The notes under the pieces: generated by a model
Databases searched by the model: none
Told to the model about the DNA's origin: nothing
What the model saw: only the letters and a program-made list of their open reading frames with translations
In this document: positions 22,048-26,094 of the stretch, piece by piece
Layout: each line of letters opens with the position of its first letter
Position numbering within the stretch: position 1 is the first letter of the stretch
Position numbers and translations under genes: made by a program
Source of the DNA: JBLHKW01 sp047618565
Lineage (GTDB): Bacteria; Planctomycetota; UBA1135; GCA-002686595
DNA: 26,094 nt
Direction of reading: 5' to 3'
Assembly (NCBI GenBank): GCA_047618565.1
Contig: JBLHKW010000065.1
Span: 1-26,094 of the forward strand

Positions 22048-24255
22048 TCACTGGAAGCTCACCGAGATGCCGTCGGACAGGTTGCTCGACATGGCATCGC
22101 GGTACCAGAACTGGAAGTAGGTGGTGATCGGCACGTTGGCCGTGATATCTCCCACAGCGGGCGACGACATCAGATCGACGACTCGCGCCAGACGGCCGGC
22201 GTCGTCCACGAAACGCGGGCCCTGGAGTCGCTGGGTCATGCCGCCCACGCAACGGATTCCGTTGTTGAACGGGACCTGCACCGGCGCGTCACCGTAGAAG
22301 AACAGGCCCGGCTTGTTGGGAGCCACGTTCGAGACGATCAGCGTGAAGTCGTTGTCCGTCACGTCGGCACTCCCGACCGCACAGATCGACGCGCTCAGGC
22401 CGGCGGAGTTGATCGCGCCGATGCAGTAGTTCGTTCCGATCGCTGCTGCGCCGGTATAGGCCACGGCCTCGACCAGCCCCACGCTGCGGTTCCCGACGGC
22501 GTCCTCGTACATCGGCTCGACCACGATCTCGCCGTCCGGTACGTCGAAGCAGGGCAATTCGTAACGAAAGATGCTGCCACCGGAGTTGCGGCCGACCACC
22601 TCGGTCAACGGGCCGACGACGGTCACTTGTCCGAGCGCGCCACCGGGGCTGCTCTGGTAGGTGTACACGCCAGGGCGCACGAACGTGAAGTCAGCCGTTC
22701 CGCCCATGGCGGCCAGCGGCAGGTCGAACTCGTAGAGCGCCGTGGTGCCAACGATGTTATGCGCTGCGGCGTCCTGGTTGGTGAAGCGAACCCGCGTACC
22801 GCTCGCCACGACCACGCTGGCGGGCGAGAAGACGCCACCGACGAGGTCGACGTCGAGCGCCAGCGCCGAACGCGACGCGTAGGCCAAGGTCGACGAGAGG
22901 TAATGGACCGAGTCATCGAGCACCTGGTCCTGCACCCGGGTGTGGACCAGGATCGGGAACGCGTCCGCCGAGGCAGGTACATGGGTAGCCAGGGCCACGG
23001 GCGCAAGGTCATCCGCCGCACCGGTGTTGAGATAGAGCTTGTTGCCCCACTGGCTGGAAGCGCCCTCGCCCTGGGTGGTGATCACGTCGTAGTCGCCATC
23101 CCCGTCCAGGTCGCCGATGGCCATGTCCAGGGTCGGATCAGCGACCGACGTGATCAGCCCCGCGATGCTGGTGAATACCGCGGATCCATTGTTGCGGTAG
23201 ATCCTCTCGCGATTGCCGAGCGATCCGACGAAGGCATCGAGGTCACCATCGTTGTCGTAGTCGAGGTAGGCCACCTCGTTGTCGTCGATGCCTTCGGGCG
23301 AGGCCGGCAATGCGGTGAATCCGAAGGACCCGGAGGGGACGATGTCGTTCCGGATCACACCTTCGAAGAAGCTGGTCTGGCTGAGAAAGAAGAAGTCCAC
23401 ATCCGTGTCCCCATCCAGGTCAGCCGGCTCGGCCTCGTAGGTCAAGGTTGAGGTGGCAGGCATCTGGCTCGACACATTCGTGAACGATCCCGCGCCGTCG
23501 TTCAGCATCAGGTAGTGCAGCCCGCCCGAATTGTTCGCTCGGTTGGTGATGAACAGGTCCAGATCCCAGTCGCCATCCGCATCGAGCAGCTGCACGTCCA
23601 TCAGCGCGACCTTGGTGGGCGCGTTCATGGCGACCGCGTCCTCGGTGAAGAAGCCATCGCCGTCGTTGAAGTACAGGCGCGGCTTACCGCCGGGGCCGCT
23701 CAGGAAGCTGTCCCCGCCGTCGGCGATGATCACGTCCAGGTCGCCGTCGTCGTCGAGGTCGCCGAACTGGGCGTCGGCCGAATTAAGGGACTCGGTGAAG
23801 CCGCGCGTGGAGCTCTCCAGGTCAAAAAAGCCCGGCTGCGCAGCGCCGCGGTTGATGTAGAGGGACGGCGGGTCCGTGTTGAAGGCATTGAGGTAGAGCA
23901 GGTCCACCCAGCCGTCGTCGTTGACGTCTGCCGTCACGACACTCTTGCCGTTCGAACGGTTCACGCCCAGACGCGCGACGCTCTCCTCGGTATAGATCCC
24001 GGGCCCCTGCTCGACCAGCTGGTTGATGATCAGGATGTTCTGGCGTTGCGTCCCGGCGCTGGCGAAGCCCTCGCCCTCCGCGAACAGGATGTCCAGGTCG
24101 CCATCGTTGTCGACGTCGGCCAGGGAGACGCCCTCGGTCCAGCGCGTCGCGCCCGGAAGCGTGCCGGGCTGACGCTGGAACTGCTGCGCCGGGGCGGACC
24201 CGACGATGGCCGTGGGAATGAGCGCTGCCGTCAGCAAACGAGCAAAGTGATTCAT
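22048..24255 (-). CDS. Secreted VCBS/FG-GAP protein with inserted cupredoxin-like domain
   Basis: 735 residues from the ATG at 24255, which begins the signal peptide MNHFARLLTAALIPTAIVGSAPA. Residues about 25-430 are FG-GAP/VCBS repeats with calcium loops (DVDNDGDLDILF, DLDDDGDLDVII, DYDNDGDLDAFV, DLDGDGDYDVIT). At about 472-547 is a cupredoxin-like sandwich (VFSPASVVVASGTRVRFTNQD, AHNIVG, VRPGVYTYQ, GQVTV), apparently inserted in an Ig-like segment that resumes with NSGGSIFRYELPC. The last about 130 residues (NYCIGAINS to SDGISVSF) are the C-terminal domain common in planctomycete secreted proteins. The cupredoxin has lost the usual Cys, second His and Met ligands. Role unknown, probably surface or extracellular. 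The frame is open to 24369 but those residues precede the signal peptide. Confidence 0.88.
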   Translation of the reverse strand: MNHFARLLTAALIPTAIVGSAPAQQFQRQPGTLPGATRWTEGVSLADVDNDGDLDILFAEGEGFASAGTQRQNILIINQLVEQGPGIYTEESVARLGVNRSNGKSVVTADVNDDGWVDLLYLNAFNTDPPSLYINRGAAQPGFFDLESSTRGFTESLNSADAQFGDLDDDGDLDVIIADGGDSFLSGPGGKPRLYFNDGDGFFTEDAVAMNAPTKVALMDVQLLDADGDWDLDLFITNRANNSGGLHYLMLNDGAGSFTNVSSQMPATSTLTYEAEPADLDGDTDVDFFFLSQTSFFEGVIRNDIVPSGSFGFTALPASPEGIDDNEVAYLDYDNDGDLDAFVGSLGNRERIYRNNGSAVFTSIAGLITSVADPTLDMAIGDLDGDGDYDVITTQGEGASSQWGNKLYLNTGAADDLAPVALATHVPASADAFPILVHTRVQDQVLDDSVHYLSSTLAYASRSALALDVDLVGGVFSPASVVVASGTRVRFTNQDAAAHNIVGTTALYEFDLPLAAMGGTADFTFVRPGVYTYQSSPGGALGQVTVVGPLTEVVGRNSGGSIFRYELPCFDVPDGEIVVEPMYEDAVGNRSVGLVEAVAYTGAAAIGTNYCIGAINSAGLSASICAVGSADVTDNDFTLIVSNVAPNKPGLFFYGDAPVQVPFNNGIRCVGGMTQRLQGPRFVDDAGRLARVVDLMSSPAVGDITANVPITTYFQFWYRDAMSSNLSDGISVSFQ

Positions 24256-24855
24256 ACCGGATAATGAGTGAGCACGGAGCATGGGGATCAAAGTGACGCT
24301 GGGCGGCGGGACATCGTCCCGGATGCACAGATGGAATCCCGCCCACAGGTCCAGAAGGACGAGCGCCAATTCCTACCCATGTCACGGCGCCGCCCGGTGA
24401 GTCTGCGCCTCCGGACGGTGCCGCACCGCCAGGGTCATCGTACCCCAGATCGCGTGGGCTCGGGGGGGGGCGCCGCGTGGCACCCGCAGCTGGGCTCCTA
24501 CCACCTTCGCCGTAGCCTGCGCTGACCTCGGTCGTGGTCGGATGTTCACCAGATGGGCCCCGGCGAGGTACCCTGGATCCCCAAATCGGGCCCATTCGTG
24601 GGGCTAAGTCGGTGGTTGAAAAAGACTTAGAAAAGGACAAAGCGATGGGATGGGAGTTGGTAAAGTGACGGTCGCCGGTGGTGAAGGTCATCGGTCCGAG
24701 CCAACTCCCGCGCTCGAACCCACCGCCGCCAAGCTTCCCCAGTGCCTCCCACGTCCTCTCCCCGCGCGGTCCATCCGCCCCACGTCGACGGCACTTACGT
24801 GCAGCGTTCCGGCCGAGAGCTCAATGTGAGTCTCACGCTGGAACGTCGCTTAGCA

Positions 24856-24872
24856 CCACCCAATCGGGGTGG
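24856..24872 (+). promoter_or_regulatory. Hairpin upstream of the first RRM gene
   Basis: CCACCC (24856-24861) pairs with GGGTGG (24867-24872), loop AATCG, about 95 nt before the RRM start and just before a TTGACA. It may end upstream transcription or be part of the promoter region; no T run follows. Confidence 0.35.
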
Positions 24873-24880
24873 CGCACAGA

Positions 24881-24910
24881 TTGACACCCAGAGAATGATC
24901 CGCGCTAGCA
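24881..24910 (+). promoter_or_regulatory. Possible sigma-70-like promoter of the first RRM gene
   Basis: TTGACA at 24881-24886 is a perfect -35 hexamer. At a spacing of 17-18 nt only GCTAGC/CTAGCA is found, a weak -10. Position about 60 nt before the start codon is suitable. The ribosome binding site AAGGAA (24954-24959) lies 8 nt before the ATG. Confidence 0.35.
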
Positions 24911-24967
24911 AGCCTTTCCGTCCGGTCAGGTAAGAACGCGCTGACTAACGGAAAAGGAACGACCCCT

Positions 24968-25333
24968 ATGGGTAACCGACTCTATATCGGCAACCTCAGC
25001 TTCGATACGAATGAAGACTCCCTGCGTGAGGCCCTGGGCCAGGACGGCCGCAGTGTCAAGGAAGTCACGATCATGATGGATCGCGACACGGGCCGCCCGC
25101 GCGGCTTCGGCTTTGCCGAAATGAACAACGAGCAGGACGCGCAAGCCGCGATCCAGGCTCTCGACGGCGTGCAGCTTGACGGCCGCAGCCTTACGGTCAA
25201 CGAAGCCCGCGAGCGCCAGCCCCGTAGTGGCGGCGGTGGCGGTGGCGGTGGCGGTGGCGGTGGCTACGGCGGCGGTGGTGGCGGCGGCCGTGGTGGCAGC
25301 GGCGGCGGCGGCGGCGGCGGCAACCGCTGGTAA
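24968..25333 (+). CDS. RRM-domain RNA-binding protein with glycine-rich tail
   Basis: 121 residues. One RRM (about 3-80) with RNP2 LYIGNL and RNP1 RGFGFAEM, followed by a Gly-rich tail with RGG-like points (SGG, YGG, GRGGSGG) ending NRW. This matches the bacterial/cyanobacterial Rbp family, small RNA chaperones often induced by cold. The RNP aromatic positions (Tyr in RNP2, Phe in RNP1) needed for RNA stacking are present. The tail is encoded by repeated GGT/GGC codons (about 25226-25320) and is likely length-variable. A good Shine-Dalgarno (AAGGAA, 8-nt spacer) is one of the few strong ones in the window, agreeing with high expression. A terminator follows the stop by 21 nt. Confidence 0.93.
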   Translation: MGNRLYIGNLSFDTNEDSLREALGQDGRSVKEVTIMMDRDTGRPRGFGFAEMNNEQDAQAAIQALDGVQLDGRSLTVNEARERQPRSGGGGGGGGGGGGYGGGGGGGRGGSGGGGGGGNRW

Positions 25334-25354
25334 ACCCGGCGGCTTGACATGAAT

Positions 25355-25395
25355 AGCGAGCGGCAGTTGAGCGCTGCCGCTCGCTTTACTTTTTT
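25355..25395 (+). terminator. Intrinsic terminator after the first RRM gene
   Basis: AGCGAGCGGCAG (25355-25366) pairs perfectly over 12 bp with CTGCCGCTCGCT (25374-25385), 7-nt loop, then TTACTTTTTT (T6 at 25390-25395). This is the clearest canonical rho-independent terminator in the window, and it separates the two RRM genes. Confidence 0.9.
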
Positions 25396-25437
25396 ACTGC
25401 TCAACGACACTCCGAGCTCCGACAAGGTAGCAGGCAA

Positions 25438-25758
25438 GTGAAGCAACACCTCTATATCGGCAACCTCCCTCTCGACTATTCCGAGGACCAGCTACGCGAT
25501 CTCTTCGCTAGCGATGGCCGCGAAGTCGAGACCGTAACCATCCGCAAAAAGGCGCGAACAGGTCGCTCGCGCGGATTTGCATTCGTCAAGATGGGCAGCG
25601 AGGAGGACGCAGAGAGCGCCCTCACAGCCCTGAACGGGACAGATCTCGGAGGGCGCACCCTCCGAGTCGGCGAGGCGTATCGCGAGACCCGCGATCGGCC
25701 CGTGACCAGTTCTTACGAGGACTACGGTCGCCCGCAGCGCCCCCGCAAGCGCCGCTAA
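25438..25758 (+). CDS. RRM-domain RNA-binding protein, short-tailed paralogue
   Basis: 106 residues from a GTG. One RRM with RNP2 LYIGNL and RNP1 RGFAFVKM, so the key aromatic residues are kept; the C-terminus is a short basic/polar tail (DYGRPQRPRKRR) in place of the Gly-rich tail of the upstream gene. Near-identical DNA around the RNP2 codons (CTCTATATCGGCAACCTC) points to origin by tandem duplication. AAGG at 25424-25427 with a spacer of about 10 nt is the possible ribosome binding site. Since a strong terminator precedes it, expression must come from read-through or from a promoter between 25396 and 25437; none is evident. Confidence 0.88.
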   Translation: MKQHLYIGNLPLDYSEDQLRDLFASDGREVETVTIRKKARTGRSRGFAFVKMGSEEDAESALTALNGTDLGGRTLRVGEAYRETRDRPVTSSYEDYGRPQRPRKRR

Positions 25759-25810
25759 GGCGTACAGCCGGGCACGCCGTGTGAACGGAGTGCCCAGATA
25801 TCTCTACACG

Positions 25811-25851
25811 GCCTGCCCGGTGATGCGCTCTGCGCGAATCACCGGGCGGGC
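25811..25851 (+). terminator. Long hairpin after the second RRM gene, probable terminator
   Basis: GCCTGCCCGGTGAT (25811-25824) pairs with ATCACCGGGCGGGC (25838-25851) over 14 positions with one G-U, and an inner GCGC/GCGC pair makes the stem longer. It is 52 nt after the stop codon and is followed by TGATTTCGTT, a modest T-containing tract. Confidence 0.6.
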
Positions 25852-25912
25852 TGATTTCGTTGACGCCAGGGCCGGACTGCCTTGCCGCGATATGGCACTG
25901 CCGCGCCAGGAG

Positions 25913-26094
25913 GCCGTTGAAAAGTCGTCCGGCACCAGGGCAGTAGCACCCCAGCAGCCCGTTGAAAAAGTCCCGTAGCGAGACGAAGCCATCTTCGTCG
26001 CAGCATGGAGTGCGAAGTCGAGACAGCGGAGGCGGCCCTGTAGGGCCGCTGAGCACGGCTCGACGAGCACGACGCAGCGGCGGCGGAGAGGGCG
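25913..26094. repeat. Hairpin-rich repeat region running off the window end
   Basis: Two similar units, GCCGTTGAAAAGTC (25913-25926) and GCCCGTTGAAAAAGTC (25957-25972), resemble each other and the TTGAAAAA-type ends seen in several insertion sequences. After them come hairpins GACGAAG/CTTCGTC (25982-25999, CCAT loop) and GCGGCCCT/AGGGCCGC (26032-26049). No ORF is convincing. It is probably the edge of a dispersed element whose remainder lies beyond 26094. Confidence 0.5.

Larger units (their letters stand above)
24256..24967. other. Gene-free divergent region between the VCBS gene and the RRM genes
   Basis: About 710 nt with no convincing ORF. Contents: a G9 run (24462-24470), an 8-bp inverted pair ATGGGCCC/GGGCCCAT (24553-24560, 24588-24595), a purine-rich stretch at 24615-24665, a hairpin at 24856-24872 and a possible promoter at 24881-24910. 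The long leader fits regulated expression of the first RRM gene, but no known riboswitch or cold-shock element was recognised. Confidence 0.55.

Noticed and set aside
25264..25449. Minus-strand ORF with a poly-proline end
   Set aside because: Complement of the GGT/GGC run of the RRM gene, and it overlaps the terminator.
25781..26070. Short ORFs on both strands near the window end as transposase remnants
   Set aside because: No recognisable DDE or other transposase motif; they cross hairpins and repeats.

Overview
The window looks like chromosomal DNA from a high-GC member of the Planctomycetota. The main evidence is protein architecture. There are secreted VCBS/FG-GAP proteins, one of which ends in the C-terminal domain common in large-genome marine planctomycetes (around the NYC...GLFF...VPF...LSDG pattern). 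There is a CRTAC1/ASPIC-UnbV protein, an IgGFc-binding-like secreted protein, carboxypeptidase-regulatory-like proteins and a conserved planctomycete hypothetical protein. Few genes have a good Shine-Dalgarno. The taxonomic call is from memory of family distributions, not from a search.

Left part (1-4200): the 3' end of a sterol desaturase/fatty acid hydroxylase gene; on the minus strand, a hybrid sensor histidine kinase with two receiver domains and an alpha/beta hydrolase. These two are separated by a gene-free stretch with long G tracts.

Central operon (4423-10202, plus strand): seven genes, joined by 4-nt ATGA/GTGA overlaps, one 14-nt overlap and one 5-nt gap. They are a NosL-like copper-chaperone-type protein, a CRTAC1/ASPIC-UnbV lipoprotein, a small unknown anchored protein, an FtsX/MacB-type ABC permease, its ATPase, a multi-pass membrane protein with Cys/His motifs, and a thioredoxin-fold lipoprotein. 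The last gene has an in-frame TGA exactly where the first Cys of a CPFC redox motif should be, followed by a small hairpin. I read it as a selenoprotein (Sec56-Pro-Phe-Cys59). Standard gene calling would split it into two unrelated ORFs. The seven genes together look like a periplasmic metal/thiol-redox maturation and export system. This is the most interesting item in the window.

Middle (10205-13614): a pyridoxamine 5'-phosphate oxidase-family gene lies between two different GTAC-ended inverted-repeat elements. A secreted M12-type zinc metalloprotease follows. Next is a dense block of palindromes: two nested or overlapping MITE-like elements and a strong, possibly bidirectional, terminator hairpin.

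Right part (13615-26094): a membrane glycosyltransferase (ArnT/PMT type, minus strand), a conserved hypothetical, an ABC-F ATPase, a membrane-anchored carboxypeptidase-regulatory-like protein (minus), a secreted IgGFc-binding-like protein, a tiny membrane protein and a minus-strand VCBS protein with a degenerate cupredoxin inserted. Two tandem RRM RNA-binding protein genes are separated by a clear intrinsic terminator. The window ends in a hairpin-rich repeat that runs off the edge. I saw no tRNA, rRNA, CRISPR array or intact transposase.
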